Shown in pieces: positions 7,234 through 17,370 of a stretch of DNA of 64,000 nt. Under the pieces are notes generated by a model that was given only the letters and a program-made list of their open reading frames with translations, did no database searches and was not told the origin of the DNA. The DNA is from Bacteroidetes bacterium 47-18 (GTDB lineage Bacteria; Bacteroidota; Bacteroidia; Chitinophagales; Chitinophagaceae), in NCBI GenBank assembly GCA_001897155.1, contig MKSF01000013.1:62001-126000 (forward strand), in the 5' to 3' direction. The translations under genes were made by a program, and so were the position numbers. The number at the start of each line of letters is the position of its first letter. Position 1 is the first letter of the stretch.

Positions 7234-8781
7234 CTAGATGATTGTAAATGTAAGAGGGTTACCCGGTCTTACAGTGTTATCCGGACACTGCACTTTTATG
7301 TTAGAAAAAATAACCTGGTCACCTGCTTTCACTTTTTGTAAGGCCTGCACCACATTGGGCTCAAAAATAGCACCTTTATTTTTAAATTGCTGTACATCGG
7401 CACCTCTGGGTATGATATACATTTCAAAGGATACTACAGTAAAAGGGAGCACAAATACAAAGTCATCCAATTTCGCTGAAAGTCCTTTCTGTACTTTGAT
7501 CTGGTTGGCAGGGAAAGCTCCCTCTACCTTACCCATCAAGGTTACTTTAGGATCAGGAATACGTTTTACACGTATTTTACCTCCCGCGATCTTTCCTCCG
7601 GCGCTACCACGGGTTGCACTTATAGTATAATTGAACTCACCGGGCTTAGTAACTTTAACCGTATAAGCGCCGCCATTACCTCTTGTAGCAGTCACGCCTT
7701 CGGAAGCAGGCACCTCCAGTTTAACATCCTGGATGTTGTAACCGGAAGCTGAGATCGTTACCGGGTTATCTACACCGATATACATCACGTTCATCGCATC
7801 CAGCTGTAAAGACGCACCGGCAGTACCTACAGTGTATTTAAAGTTGTAAGGATACGTTTTCAGCTCACCATCTTTGGAAACAGAGATATTTCCGCTAACA
7901 GTCCTTTCTCCGACACCGGAAGCCTTGAACTTGATCTTTCCTACACCATTCTGAACATTCACAGCTCCTGCAGAGGATGTAATAGTAGGATTTACAGTAC
8001 TGTTATAAGCAGCCAGTAATACGGTAGCTTCCAATTCCTGCCCTTCCAAAGCATATCCCTGATTGATAACAGCAATAGGCTCCAGCATATCAAATTTCCA
8101 CGAACCGGCATCTACCTTGGTGCTGAAATAGTTCAGCATATTGGACTCGGCATTTTTAACGTCATTCTGAAATTTAGAGAACATAGAAACCGCTGCAATA
8201 ACCGGAATATTATTAAAGGTACCGAATGTCCAATCACCGTGTGGATTCTCCTCTGTTTTAGGAAGATCTACAATATTAACAGGGAAATTCTTAGCATAAA
8301 AATCCTTTTCATCAGGATTAACCAGCGCTAACATTTTCTCTTTATATTGTTCCAGTCGTTCCTTGATCTTATCACCGTTCTTTTCTTTGATAAATAAGGT
8401 AGGAGATGCGTCGATATTATCAATAGATTTAATTACACGTACACCATCTTTCTCCTCATATCCACCGGCAAAAGCAATGACTGAATCTTTCCACATTTGC
8501 AGATAAGACAGGATATCATCGGTTTCTTTCTTTAATTCCAGAGCCTTTTGATGCCAGGGAAGAAATTTAGCGCCCCTGTCCTTATCTTTAGTTCCTTCTT
8601 CTAAAAATGTATAAACATCAGCATTCTTATCCGTGATAGAGGTGTTAGACCTTTCTATACTATCATTAATAGTACCGAAAGCATTAAGAACCTCTTTTGT
8701 AATGTTAAGGGCTAGCATCGCGGTGAGTACAAGATACATCATCTGTATCATTGCTGCCCGCGGTTCTTTAGGCATTGCCAT
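7234..8781 (-). CDS. gldM: Gliding motility / T9SS motor protein GldM (PorM)
   Basis: A 515-residue inner-membrane protein with a short cytoplasmic start (MAMPKEPRAAM), one transmembrane helix (MIQMMYLVLTAMLALNI, about residues 11-27) and a long periplasmic part. That part has an N-terminal alpha-helical domain followed by beta-rich Ig-like domains (from about residue 225 to the end). GldM works with GldL as the proton-driven motor that energises type IX secretion and gliding and reaches across the periplasm to the GldK/GldN ring. It lies 65 bases after gldL and before gldN. No broken motif seen. Confidence 0.96.
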   Translation of the reverse strand: MAMPKEPRAAMIQMMYLVLTAMLALNITKEVLNAFGTINDSIERSNTSITDKNADVYTFLEEGTKDKDRGAKFLPWHQKALELKKETDDILSYLQMWKDSVIAFAGGYEEKDGVRVIKSIDNIDASPTLFIKEKNGDKIKERLEQYKEKMLALVNPDEKDFYAKNFPVNIVDLPKTEENPHGDWTFGTFNNIPVIAAVSMFSKFQNDVKNAESNMLNYFSTKVDAGSWKFDMLEPIAVINQGYALEGQELEATVLLAAYNSTVNPTITSSAGAVNVQNGVGKIKFKASGVGERTVSGNISVSKDGELKTYPYNFKYTVGTAGASLQLDAMNVMYIGVDNPVTISASGYNIQDVKLEVPASEGVTATRGNGGAYTVKVTKPGEFNYTISATRGSAGGKIAGGKIRVKRIPDPKVTLMGKVEGAFPANQIKVQKGLSAKLDDFVFVLPFTVVSFEMYIIPRGADVQQFKNKGAIFEPNVVQALQKVKAGDQVIFSNIKVQCPDNTVRPGNPLTFTII

Positions 8782-8846
8782 AGTACAACAATTTTCTTTT
8801 TAGTAATGAATAAATAATGTTTGGATTTAAATTATGCAACTGGATA

Positions 8847-9680
8847 TTACCTGCCCTGCATAGCGCTCAACATGTTACCATAGATGTTGTTCAGAGAAGT
8901 CAGGTTCCTGCTCAGTGCAGCAATCTGTTCTTTGGCAGCCTGTGCATCATCCGCACTTGAAGCCATAGCTTCAGAAGCATTCACCAAATTACTGTAGAAT
9001 TTATTCATTGCCTTCAGGTGATTGTTGGCATCCTGCAGCTCGATCTCATAGATCTGGTTCAGGGTACCCAAGTTTTTAGACAATACCTGAACCTGGTTAT
9101 GGAATTGCGCAGTGCTTTCAGATGCTTCGTTGAAAGAAGTCATAGTATTTACAGCACCCGCATAGGTATCTTTTAATTTTGTCAGCTCCGCAGCGGCAGC
9201 CTTGGCAGAAGTAGAGAATTCTCCGGTAGCTGAAGTTACATCAGAAATATCCCTGATCTGCTCAACGGTTTTACCGAATTTCTGGAAGTTCTCACCCAGG
9301 CGTTTGATATTGGCGGGATCCAGGTTCGCTTCATCCAGCATTTTATCCAGAGCAGCAGTAGAGCTGGGTCCTCCGATTCCTGCAACAGAGATCGCTGGAG
9401 TGGATTTACCGCTTTTCTTATAGGCTTCAATTTCGGGATTCTCATCCAGGTTAGGATAATATCTTTCCCAGTAGTAATCTTTATGAGGAGGTAAAATACC
9501 AATGAAGGCGAACAGGAATACTTCCGTAAACATTCCGATAGAAAGCATGATACCCGCTCCTGCCCAGTGCTGTAATTTGAACAATGCGCCCAAAAGTACC
9601 AACGAAGCACCAACACCCATCAGGAAGTTTTTGATATATTTACCTTTTTTAGTCTCGAAAAATAATGATATAGAGTGCAT
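8847..9680 (-). CDS. gldL: Gliding motility / T9SS motor protein GldL (PorL)
   Basis: A 277-residue inner-membrane protein. Two transmembrane helices lie near the N-terminus (about residues 17-37 and 42-63, the second holding FTEVFLFAFIGILPP with a membrane-embedded Glu, the class of residue implicated in proton use). The following soluble part is largely alpha-helical, with long coiled-coil-like stretches rich in Ala, Lys and Glu. GldL assembles around GldM to form the motor. It sits between gldK and gldM in the conserved order, with short gaps. Confidence 0.96.
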   Translation of the reverse strand: MHSISLFFETKKGKYIKNFLMGVGASLVLLGALFKLQHWAGAGIMLSIGMFTEVFLFAFIGILPPHKDYYWERYYPNLDENPEIEAYKKSGKSTPAISVAGIGGPSSTAALDKMLDEANLDPANIKRLGENFQKFGKTVEQIRDISDVTSATGEFSTSAKAAAAELTKLKDTYAGAVNTMTSFNEASESTAQFHNQVQVLSKNLGTLNQIYEIELQDANNHLKAMNKFYSNLVNASEAMASSADDAQAAKEQIAALSRNLTSLNNIYGNMLSAMQGR

Positions 9681-9746
9681 TTTCTTTAGATTATTTTATG
9701 TTGTTAATGTTACAATTTGGTTAGGAATAAAAATGATGGGGTTGTT

Positions 9747-11027
9747 TTACTTGTTGGTTAAAGAGCTGGATATGTACCTGATCATCGTACGGAAACCGAT
9801 GTGAGCTTTGGCAGTATCAGCAAACTCTTTATCTCTATTGGAAATATTCAGGAATTGTTTGGTATCTCTCCAGCTTCCGCCTTTTACTACCACGAGCTTC
9901 TGCCAGGTAGCATCATTTTCACTGATACGCTGCACAACATCCGGGTTCAGGTCTGAGTACAGGTTATCGTTGTAGGCATTGGTTACATAAGGAGTAGCCG
10001 TCCATTCAGCAACGTTTCCTGACATATTATACAGACCGTAGTCGTTAGGCCAGTAAGCCTTGGCTTTTACAGTGTACAGTCCGCCGTCAGCAGAGTAGTC
10101 ACCGCGGCCGGGCTTGAAGTTAGCCAGGTAACATCCTTTTTGGTTAACAATGTAAGGACCTCCCCATGGATACGGAGACAGGTCTCTTCCGCCACGTGCC
10201 GCCCATTCCCACTCCATTTCAGTAGGCAGTTGGAACTCACCTTCAAAGTATTGCTTGCGGGCTTGTCTTTCTCCTTTCCAGAGCTGTGTTCTCCAGTGAC
10301 AGAAAGCATTGGCCTGCGTCCAGGAAACACCCACTACCGGGTATTCATCAAAAGCCTGGAAGTTGAAGTATTGCTTGGCAATAGGCTCATTGTTGGAATA
10401 AGAGAATTGCCTGATCCATACCGCTGTATCAGGGTATATCTTGGGGTTCTTATCATATACATACTGGTTATAAGGTGTGCCCGGATTTTTAGCGTGCATC
10501 AGACCATCATATTTTTTGTATGCATAGGTAAGCATATCCGTATTCAGCATTTTATATCCCAGGGGATTGGCAGAAGCATCAATATACATGGTCATCAGCT
10601 GATCCTGCACATCCTCGCTCCTGTAGTTGATCCTTTCTTTCCAGTTAATGCGGTCCACACCGTTATCATCCGGCTCTACGTGACCTAACATCACATGCGC
10701 TATAGAGTCACGCACCCAATTCACAAACTGACGATACTGAGCATTGGTTATTTCTGTGGCATCCATATAGAACCCAATCATATTAAATGTCCTGACCGGG
10801 GCATCCATTGAGCTTTTAAAATCCTCATCACTGTAACCTGATTTCATATATCCTGTAGGGATTCTGACCATACCGATGGGAACAGGCTCAGTATAAGTAG
10901 TTCTGTTTGAATAGTCGCCAACTAACTGTCCTTGCGAAGTTGGCTGGCCACAACTTGCAGCTAACATAACCATGCCTACCGCGGCAGCACTCAGAGAGAG
11001 TTGTTTCATTGGAATGTATTTAGTCAT
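9747..11027 (-). CDS. gldK: Gliding motility / T9SS lipoprotein GldK (PorK)
   Basis: A 426-residue lipoprotein with a formylglycine-generating-enzyme/sulfatase-modifying-factor fold that serves a structural role. The signal peptide ends in a lipobox AASCG (Cys near residue 26). The SUMF-like core has GFYMDATEITNAQYRQFV, PVVGVSWTQANAFCHW, LPTEMEWEWAARGG, MSGNVAEWT and VVKGGSWRD (each a family hallmark). GldK forms the outer-membrane-associated periplasmic ring with GldN. Two starts are possible, ATG 11027 and ATG 11009; the second gives a more standard lipoprotein signal. It is the first gene of the operon, with about 280 bases of AT-rich sequence upstream. The paralogue gldJ is not in the window. 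Confidence 0.95.
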   Translation of the reverse strand: MTKYIPMKQLSLSAAAVGMVMLAASCGQPTSQGQLVGDYSNRTTYTEPVPIGMVRIPTGYMKSGYSDEDFKSSMDAPVRTFNMIGFYMDATEITNAQYRQFVNWVRDSIAHVMLGHVEPDDNGVDRINWKERINYRSEDVQDQLMTMYIDASANPLGYKMLNTDMLTYAYKKYDGLMHAKNPGTPYNQYVYDKNPKIYPDTAVWIRQFSYSNNEPIAKQYFNFQAFDEYPVVGVSWTQANAFCHWRTQLWKGERQARKQYFEGEFQLPTEMEWEWAARGGRDLSPYPWGGPYIVNQKGCYLANFKPGRGDYSADGGLYTVKAKAYWPNDYGLYNMSGNVAEWTATPYVTNAYNDNLYSDLNPDVVQRISENDATWQKLVVVKGGSWRDTKQFLNISNRDKEFADTAKAHIGFRTMIRYISSSLTNK

Positions 11028-11305
11028 TTAATTTCAAAATTCTTGCGAAAGGTAATTAATGTTTTTGTAAATAATTAACTTTAGCTTTTTTTTTTCTAAA
11101 AATTGTAAAAAGTCAACTCGTTTTGCTATTAAGGCACAATATTGTAAATTATTTTTAAAATAACAACAATACAGCAGTTTTTTTTTCGTTTATCCTATGG
11201 TTACACAGGCGTTCCGGATACGCTAAAATAGCAAAAGAAATGTAACTACCAAAGAGCTAAATAAAGATATTTTTATATTCAATCCAAGTTTGTAATAATT
11301 TTTTT
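11028..11305. other. AT-rich spacer upstream of gldK
   Basis: Contains long A and T runs and no gene. A near match to the -7 element (TACCTTTC, minus strand, about 11046-11053) lies 20 bases before the gldK start, but with one mismatch. The 3' end of the YyaL-like gene borders it. No clear terminator hairpin for that gene is visible. Confidence 0.35.
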
Positions 11306-13318
11306 TTACAAATTCAGCTCAAACACAGTATTAACAGGCATTTTACAATACCCTTCGTTACACTCCTGGAATTCGATTACCCCGTTCCCGGTATTAAAAT
11401 TGCCGTCACCAGCGGCTCCCGCCTCGCCGGGAGACATATGATATAACAGCTTCTGCTCCAGGAAGCGGTTGTAAAAAATATGCTGCTCAAAGGAGGTGAC
11501 CGGCGTATTCTTTTTGACGATGCTCCAGCCCTGCTGCATCCGGACAGCATTTACTATCCACGAGGCGTATGCCACCGGGTATCGCTGCGCCGCTCCCCGC
11601 TGGCTCTCCAGCATCCTGCGCGCCCTGGCCGTCATCTCCAGGTCAGCCTGTATCTGCCCCGCCCACCAGAGGTTCTCGCACATAATGGCATTGGAGGACA
11701 ATACCGCCCCGTCATGCACGGCTATTTTACGCACGGCCACATCCTGGCGGCGGCTGTCGGAGAAACGGAACAGTATGGATTGCTCATCGCTGAAATAGGC
11801 CGTGGCATATTCCGTCAGGAAGCCGACCAGGGACATATAGGCAGCATCCGAAGTAACGGAATATGCATGCAGAAGCGCCTGCAGGAGGTAGGCGATATCA
11901 TCCAGGTTCGCGGGTATCTTTTTGCCGGTATCCGCATCAGAGATATGCCATACAGCCTGCTGCTCTACGTCCACAAAACGCTGTATAAGTCCTGCCGTTA
12001 CATTAAGGCCCAGCTCCCGGTAATTTTCATTCCCGAGGGCCTTGTATGCCTGTAATAATGCCGTTGCCATCAGGGCATTCTGGTCGAGCAGGATCTTGGT
12101 ATCCGTAACAGGAGGAACGCGGAGCTGTCTTTTGTGCCACAGGGCCATTAAGAATTGCTGCTTCATCAGCTCCCATTCCCTGGGCATCAATCCGAATGTG
12201 CGGATGATATCCTCATCGCTTCTTTCCTGGTGCAGTATATTCTTTCCTTCTTCCCAGTTGCCTTCCCGGCGCAAACCCCAGAAGGCTTCGATAGCCTTGC
12301 AGAACCCATCCGTTGCCTCTAATTCGTCATAGGTCCAGACGTAATACTTACCTTCCTCACCTTCACTATCCGCATCCAGGGCGCTCATAAAAAGCCCGTC
12401 CTTTCCAAGGGTATCGCTGCAGAACCTGATGACCTGCTCAATACGATGCTTGAATAGCCGGTCCTGCTGGAAGGTATATGCCTGCGACAGCACGGTCAGC
12501 AGCAGCGCGTTATCATATAGCATCTTTTCAAAATGAGGCACTTTCCATTCACTGTCTGTTGCATACCGGCACAAGCCTCCTCCCACCACATCATAGATAC
12601 CGCCGGCCAGTATCTTCCGCAAGGTAAACAGGGCCATTTCCGGGGCTTCCGTATGTGCCGTGCTCCTGGCCACCTGCAGCAGCATCCTGGTCACATTGAA
12701 TCCCGGGAATTTGGGCGCCATGCCAAATCCCCCGTTCACGGCATCGTACTGCCTGGCAAGCGTCTGTATCAGCACATCCGTGTCTATGGTTACCGGCGCT
12801 GATTCGGTTTCATACAGGTAAGACTGCTCCAGGAAACGCTTCAGCTGTACTGCCTGGCGCTCCGCTTCTTCCCGGCGCTGATGCCACGTCAGGCGCACGG
12901 CTTCCAGCACCTCCATCCAGGAAGGCCTGTGATAGATCTTCTGCGGCGGGAAGTATGTACCTCCGTAGAACGGCAGCTTATCCGGGGTCACAAACATATT
13001 CAGCGGCCAGCCTCCCGACTGTTGGATGGCCAGCAGCGCATCCATATAGAAATGGTCCACATCCGGGTGCTCTTCCCGGTCCACTTTGATGCACACAAAA
13101 TGATCGTTCATGAATGCCGCCACCTCTTCATTCTCAAAGCTCTCCTTTTCCATCACATGACACCAGTGGCAGGTGGCATAGCCAATGCTTACCAGCACAG
13201 GCTTATGTTCCGATGCTGCCTTTTCAAAGGCTTCTTCTCCCCAGGGGTACCAGTCTACAGGGTTATGGGCATGCTGCTGCAGGTAAGGGCTGCTTTCCTT
13301 TGCTAATTTATTGGCCAT
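11306..13318 (-). CDS. YyaL/SSP411-family thioredoxin-domain protein (DUF255)
   Basis: A 670-residue protein of the spermatogenesis-associated protein 20 / YyaL family. The N-terminal thioredoxin-like domain has [22 protein letters not shown] and a CHWC redox motif at residues 50-53, followed by the [10 protein letters not shown] and GGWPLNMF segments. The rest (about residue 170 onward) resembles an alpha/alpha-barrel of the glycosidase or N-acylglucosamine epimerase type ([25 protein letters not shown]). The biochemical role is not established; redox or sugar-related activity is inferred. No signal peptide, so cytoplasmic. Full family length. It lies downstream of the RND transporter gene on the same strand but is separated by a strong hairpin. 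Confidence 0.9.
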   Translation of the reverse strand: MANKLAKESSPYLQQHAHNPVDWYPWGEEAFEKAASEHKPVLVSIGYATCHWCHVMEKESFENEEVAAFMNDHFVCIKVDREEHPDVDHFYMDALLAIQQSGGWPLNMFVTPDKLPFYGGTYFPPQKIYHRPSWMEVLEAVRLTWHQRREEAERQAVQLKRFLEQSYLYETESAPVTIDTDVLIQTLARQYDAVNGGFGMAPKFPGFNVTRMLLQVARSTAHTEAPEMALFTLRKILAGGIYDVVGGGLCRYATDSEWKVPHFEKMLYDNALLLTVLSQAYTFQQDRLFKHRIEQVIRFCSDTLGKDGLFMSALDADSEGEEGKYYVWTYDELEATDGFCKAIEAFWGLRREGNWEEGKNILHQERSDEDIIRTFGLMPREWELMKQQFLMALWHKRQLRVPPVTDTKILLDQNALMATALLQAYKALGNENYRELGLNVTAGLIQRFVDVEQQAVWHISDADTGKKIPANLDDIAYLLQALLHAYSVTSDAAYMSLVGFLTEYATAYFSDEQSILFRFSDSRRQDVAVRKIAVHDGAVLSSNAIMCENLWWAGQIQADLEMTARARRMLESQRGAAQRYPVAYASWIVNAVRMQQGWSIVKKNTPVTSFEQHIFYNRFLEQKLLYHMSPGEAGAAGDGNFNTGNGVIEFQECNEGYCKMPVNTVFELNL

Positions 13319-13344
13319 CGCTTCTTCATTTTTAAGTAAAAATA

Positions 13345-13377
13345 ATCAAGGTAGCGTACAATATACGCTACCTTGAT
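13345..13377 (-). terminator. Terminator between the RND gene and the YyaL-like gene
   Basis: Perfect 14-base arms ATCAAGGTAGCGTA (13345-13358) and TACGCTACCTTGAT (13364-13377) with a 5-nt loop. On the minus strand the stem is followed by a T-rich stretch (TATTTTTAC). Confidence 0.75.
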
Positions 13378-13408
13378 CATTAATTATGTTATATTTCATT
13401 CCGGGCCT

Positions 13409-15763
13409 TTAACCTTTATTTTTCCGCTTCTGGCTTTTATCATACCAGAGCAGGAGGGCCGGCTGAAGCGTCAGGTTGAAGATCATGGCCAGGAAAAGGG
13501 TCAGGGCGGACAAATAGCCCAGGGCCTTGGTGCCGTCAAAGCTTGATACGGCAAAGACCCCAAACCCGAACACCAGGATCGCGGTAGTGGCTATAATACT
13601 CAGGCCTGTTTCCCTGATCGTCACCAGTACCACTTCATAGAGATTCGTATTCTCTTTCAGACGCTGCTGGATATTGGTCATAAAACGAATGGTAACATCC
13701 ACGCAGATACCCAGCGCCACGCTGAATACCAGCACGGTCGAGGGTTTTAGCGGGATATTCATCCAGCCCATAAACCCTGCGGTCATGGCCATCGGGATAA
13801 TATTGGCGGTCATAGCGATAGCCGCCATACGACCGGACCTGAACAATATCAGCATACAGACGATGATCATACCGAAAGCCCAGGCCAGCGATTCTCCAAG
13901 GGAGTTAATAATGAATTTGCTGCCTTCGATGAAGGTAATGCTGGTACCCGTAAAGGTCAGCTCCGCATCGGTACCCTCGAAGATAGCATTCGCCTGAGGC
14001 TCTATCTCGGCTATCAGTTGCGGCAGGGCTTCAGACCCTATATCCGCTACATTGACGCTCAGTCGGATACATTGCGCGTTACTGTCCACGAACTGGCTCA
14101 GGACGGTAGCCATAGGGCTCGAGCTGTTCTGGGACAGCTCTCCTTTCTGGTATTTGTTGAAAGTGGAGATGAGCTGTGATCTTAACGCGCTGAACTCCGT
14201 AGGGCTGGGAAGCACATACTCTTCTTCCGCATTACCCATCATCCCCTGTCTTGCAAATTTCACGGCCTTTACGAGGTTCAGCCCGCCGCCGATCTCTGGC
14301 CTGGAAAGCAGCAGGTTATTCAGGGAATCCACACGCTCCCAGATATCCAGGTTCTTTATAGCGCCGTATTTCTCTTTCGTATCAATAATGATCTCAAGCG
14401 GCATGACGCCGTTAAAGTTATCCTCAAAAAATTTCAGGTCTGTCACTATCTTATCCCCTGCGGGCAGATCGTCCACGATATAGCCCACCTGCTTCAGCCT
14501 CGTAATCCCGGTAACGGAAAGCACCAGCATCAGCGCGCTGAACACATAAATCCATTTCCGGTGACCGACCACCCACCTGGATACCGTATTCAGCGTTGCG
14601 GTAAGCCATTTACTTTCCAGGTAATTCGTATGCTTCACCTTCGGCGGCGGCAGATAGCTCAGCACAATAGGAATAAAAACAAGCGTGATCACAAACAGGG
14701 TCAGCGAATTGACACCCGTTACAATGCCGAATTCCTTTAAGATGACCGATTTGGTGAAGGAGAACACGCCAAAACCTATGGCCGTGGTAATATTGGTAAA
14801 CAAGGTCACGATGCCCATTTTACCCACCATATTCCTCAGGGCCGGCTGCTTATCCTGCACCAGGGCATATTCCTGGTGATAAGAGTTAAGGAAATAGATG
14901 CAGTTGGGAATGGCTATCACTACTATCAGCGGCGGTATGCACCCGGTCAGCACGGTGACCTCATACCCTATCCAGGCCAGCATGCCCATAGACCACACCA
15001 CGCCGATGCCCACGATCACCATAGAAATGATCACCGCGCTGAAGCTCCGGAAGAAAAGGTAGATAATAGCCGCTGTAAGGAGGAAGGACAGCACGAGAAA
15101 CAGTACGATCTCGCTCTGGATAAGGTTAGCAGTCTTGGCCCGGATATAGGGAAGACCGGAATAATGGATCTCTGTCTGCGCCTGGGCCCCGTAGGCATCT
15201 CCGGCTGCTGCGATGGCGTCCATCAGCCCTTTCCGCTTCGGCGTGTTCATGATCTGCTTATCCAGGTTGACAGCCAGCAGGTAAGCGTTGGTTTCCTTAT
15301 TATACAGCAAGCCTTTATAAAAAGGGAGCCGGAACATGAATTGCTTCAGGGAATCCAGTTCGGAGGCCGTGTATGCCACGCTGTCGCTGAAGATGGGAGA
15401 TACGCTCAGCTTGGTAGCGCTGTCCGGGTGGGCATATACCACATTGTTCACCGCCATGACGCCTGTTACATAAGGTATGGCCTTAAGCTTTTTGGTAAAC
15501 TGCTGAAATAAGGCGAATTTTTCGGGGGTAAAAAGATCTTCACTCTCCAGGCCTATCATCACGGTATTGCCATCCACGCCATAGGTCCTGATAAAATCCT
15601 GGTAAGCGATATATTTGGGATTATCCGTAGGAATGTTCTTCGTAAAGGTATAGCTCATCCTGAGATCTTTGAGATGATATGCGAAGACGGCTGTAGAGAG
15701 CAGGAGCAATATCAGCAAAAGCACCCTGTTTTTCTGAATAAAATCGGCTATTTTATACCACAT
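13409..15763 (-). CDS. RND/MMPL-family transporter
   Basis: A 784-residue membrane protein of the MMPL-like RND superfamily. The layout is one N-terminal helix (RVLLLILLLLSTAVFA), a large periplasmic loop (about residues 35-215), a cluster of five helices (about 215-370), another helix near 400, a second periplasmic loop (about 425-625) and a final five-helix cluster. Members move hydrophobic molecules such as lipids or hopanoids, but the substrate here is unknown. No membrane-fusion or outer-membrane partner is adjacent, which fits the MMPL/HpnN type rather than AcrB-type tripartite pumps. A TACCTTTG element sits about 75 bases upstream, and a strong hairpin ends the transcript. Confidence 0.9.
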   Translation of the reverse strand: MWYKIADFIQKNRVLLLILLLLSTAVFAYHLKDLRMSYTFTKNIPTDNPKYIAYQDFIRTYGVDGNTVMIGLESEDLFTPEKFALFQQFTKKLKAIPYVTGVMAVNNVVYAHPDSATKLSVSPIFSDSVAYTASELDSLKQFMFRLPFYKGLLYNKETNAYLLAVNLDKQIMNTPKRKGLMDAIAAAGDAYGAQAQTEIHYSGLPYIRAKTANLIQSEIVLFLVLSFLLTAAIIYLFFRSFSAVIISMVIVGIGVVWSMGMLAWIGYEVTVLTGCIPPLIVVIAIPNCIYFLNSYHQEYALVQDKQPALRNMVGKMGIVTLFTNITTAIGFGVFSFTKSVILKEFGIVTGVNSLTLFVITLVFIPIVLSYLPPPKVKHTNYLESKWLTATLNTVSRWVVGHRKWIYVFSALMLVLSVTGITRLKQVGYIVDDLPAGDKIVTDLKFFEDNFNGVMPLEIIIDTKEKYGAIKNLDIWERVDSLNNLLLSRPEIGGGLNLVKAVKFARQGMMGNAEEEYVLPSPTEFSALRSQLISTFNKYQKGELSQNSSSPMATVLSQFVDSNAQCIRLSVNVADIGSEALPQLIAEIEPQANAIFEGTDAELTFTGTSITFIEGSKFIINSLGESLAWAFGMIIVCMLILFRSGRMAAIAMTANIIPMAMTAGFMGWMNIPLKPSTVLVFSVALGICVDVTIRFMTNIQQRLKENTNLYEVVLVTIRETGLSIIATTAILVFGFGVFAVSSFDGTKALGYLSALTLFLAMIFNLTLQPALLLWYDKSQKRKNKG

Positions 15764-15837
15764 AAATATTTATTAAGATACTTGAATCTAAAAATAAGTT
15801 AACAAGATTTCAGTTTTGTTTAATCAAAACGAACCAG

Positions 15838-15845
15838 CAAAGGTA
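15838..15845 (-). promoter_or_regulatory. Putative -7 element for the RND transporter gene
   Basis: TACCTTTG on the minus strand fits TAnnTTTG; about 75 bases from the start codon. No clear -33 TTG. Confidence 0.4.
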
Positions 15846-15896
15846 CATTATTCTGTAACTAATAACATCCCGGGAAATCATTAGGAATGAAAATAT

Positions 15897-15904
15897 TAAC
15901 TTTG
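15897..15904 (+). promoter_or_regulatory. Putative -7 element for the PLP/CBS enzyme gene
   Basis: TAACTTTG on the plus strand fits TAnnTTTG and lies 25 bases before the ATG at 15930, giving a short leader. Confidence 0.5.
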
Positions 15905-15929
15905 TCACCGAACTCAGAAATCAACGTTT

Positions 15930-17303
15930 ATGACAAAAGATAAAAAAGTTTTTGACAGCATATTGGATACCATCGGCAATACACCCCTGGTAAAACTGAA
16001 TAAAGTAGCCTCAGACCTGCCCTGCCCCGTGTATGCCAAAGTGGAGTTTTTCAATCCCGGCAATTCGGTAAAGGACCGGATGGCCCTAAAGATGGTAGAG
16101 GTCGCAGAGACGAATGGCTGGCTTAAGCCCGGGGGAACGATCATCGAAGGCACATCCGGCAATACCGGTATGGGACTGGCCCTGGCAGCCATACAAAAAG
16201 GCTATAAATGCATATTCACCACCACAGATAAGCAATCCAAGGAAAAGGTAGATATATTAAGAGCCCTGGGCGCGGAAGTCATTGTCTGCCCTACCAATGT
16301 GGAGCCGGAAGACCCCCAGTCCTATTATTCGGTCTCCAAAAGGCTGGCTAAGGAGATCCCTAATTCCTGGTATGTCAACCAATACGACAATCCCGCCAAC
16401 AAGCTGGCCCATTACGAGCAGACGGGACCGGAGATATGGGAGCAGACCGAAGGTAAGGTGACGCATATCATCGTAGCATCCGGGACCGGCGGTACCATTA
16501 CCGGCACCGCCAGATTCCTGAAAGAGCAGAACCCGGCCATCCAGGCCTGGGCCATAGACAGCTACGGCTCCCTGCTGACCAACTGGTTCAGGACAGGTGA
16601 TATCGATATGAGCTTCGTGCATCCTTATATCACGGAAGGGATAGGAGAAGATTTTGTCCCGGAAAATTACGAAAAGGATTATATCGACCATTTCGAACAG
16701 GTGACCGATAAGGACGGCGCCGTTATGGCCAGGCGTATTGCCAAGGAAGAAGGCATATTCGTCGGGTATTCTGCCGGTTCGGCCATAGCGGGCCTGCGCC
16801 AGCTCAAAGATAAGCTGAAGCCTACCGACCTGGTGGTGGTGATCTTCCATGACCACGGCTCCCGGTATGTAGGTAAAGTATATAATGATGAATGGATGCT
16901 GCAACGCGGCTTCCTGGATGTCAATTCCGTGCAGGACCTGATCAACGGGGTGGGCAGAAGGCGCCTGGTGACCGTAACGCCGGACGATACGATCCAGCAG
17001 GCCATAGACCTGATAGAAAAATACGATATTGAGCAGCTGCCTGTCATGCAGGATGGTACGCTCCACGGCAGCGTATCCCAGCATAGCCTCTTTAAAAAGC
17101 TGCTGAAAAATACGGAGATCAAGAATGAAGCGGTGGGACAGCATATGGAAAGTCCCCTGCCGGTAGTGGCACCCAATACGCCCCTGGACAGGCTGACAAG
17201 CTACATTAACGCGGAAAACGGCGCAGTGCTGGTAAAGGATGAGGCTAACGGCGACTACCAGATCGTTACCAAATATGACATCCTGAACGCTTTGTCCAAG
17301 TAA
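15930..17303 (+). CDS. PLP-dependent cystathionine beta-synthase / cysteine synthase with C-terminal CBS domains
   Basis: A 457-residue fold-type-II PLP enzyme. The PLP lysine is K48 in GNSVKDRM, the substrate-binding loop is EGTSGNTGMGLA, and the phosphate loop is ASGTGGTITG. The C-terminus (about residues 335-457) carries a pair of CBS motifs (TPDDTIQQAIDLIEKYDIEQLPVM and the AENGAVLVKD region, described by their first residues), as in eukaryote-like cystathionine beta-synthase. There is no N-terminal haem domain. It likely condenses serine with homocysteine or makes cysteine from O-acetylserine; sequence alone does not decide. CBS domains often bind adenosyl ligands such as S-adenosylmethionine. 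It is monocistronic. Confidence 0.92.
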   Translation: MTKDKKVFDSILDTIGNTPLVKLNKVASDLPCPVYAKVEFFNPGNSVKDRMALKMVEVAETNGWLKPGGTIIEGTSGNTGMGLALAAIQKGYKCIFTTTDKQSKEKVDILRALGAEVIVCPTNVEPEDPQSYYSVSKRLAKEIPNSWYVNQYDNPANKLAHYEQTGPEIWEQTEGKVTHIIVASGTGGTITGTARFLKEQNPAIQAWAIDSYGSLLTNWFRTGDIDMSFVHPYITEGIGEDFVPENYEKDYIDHFEQVTDKDGAVMARRIAKEEGIFVGYSAGSAIAGLRQLKDKLKPTDLVVVIFHDHGSRYVGKVYNDEWMLQRGFLDVNSVQDLINGVGRRRLVTVTPDDTIQQAIDLIEKYDIEQLPVMQDGTLHGSVSQHSLFKKLLKNTEIKNEAVGQHMESPLPVVAPNTPLDRLTSYINAENGAVLVKDEANGDYQIVTKYDILNALSK

Positions 17304-17330
17304 GCGGAGGAACGATCCAATTCATAATGA

Positions 17331-17366
17331 AAAAAGTCTGCAAGCTAATCATTGCAGACTTTTTTT
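17331..17366. terminator. Bidirectional terminator
   Basis: Arms AAGTCTGCA and TGCAGACTT with a 10-nt loop, flanked by an A-run on the left and seven T on the right. It can end the beta-synthase gene on plus and the DUF5777 gene cluster on minus. Confidence 0.85.
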
Positions 17367-17370
17367 GTTT

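Noticed and set aside
16257-17144. 295-residue minus-strand frame inside the beta-synthase gene
   Set aside because: Antisense shadow of a well-conserved PLP enzyme; no domain or start signal.
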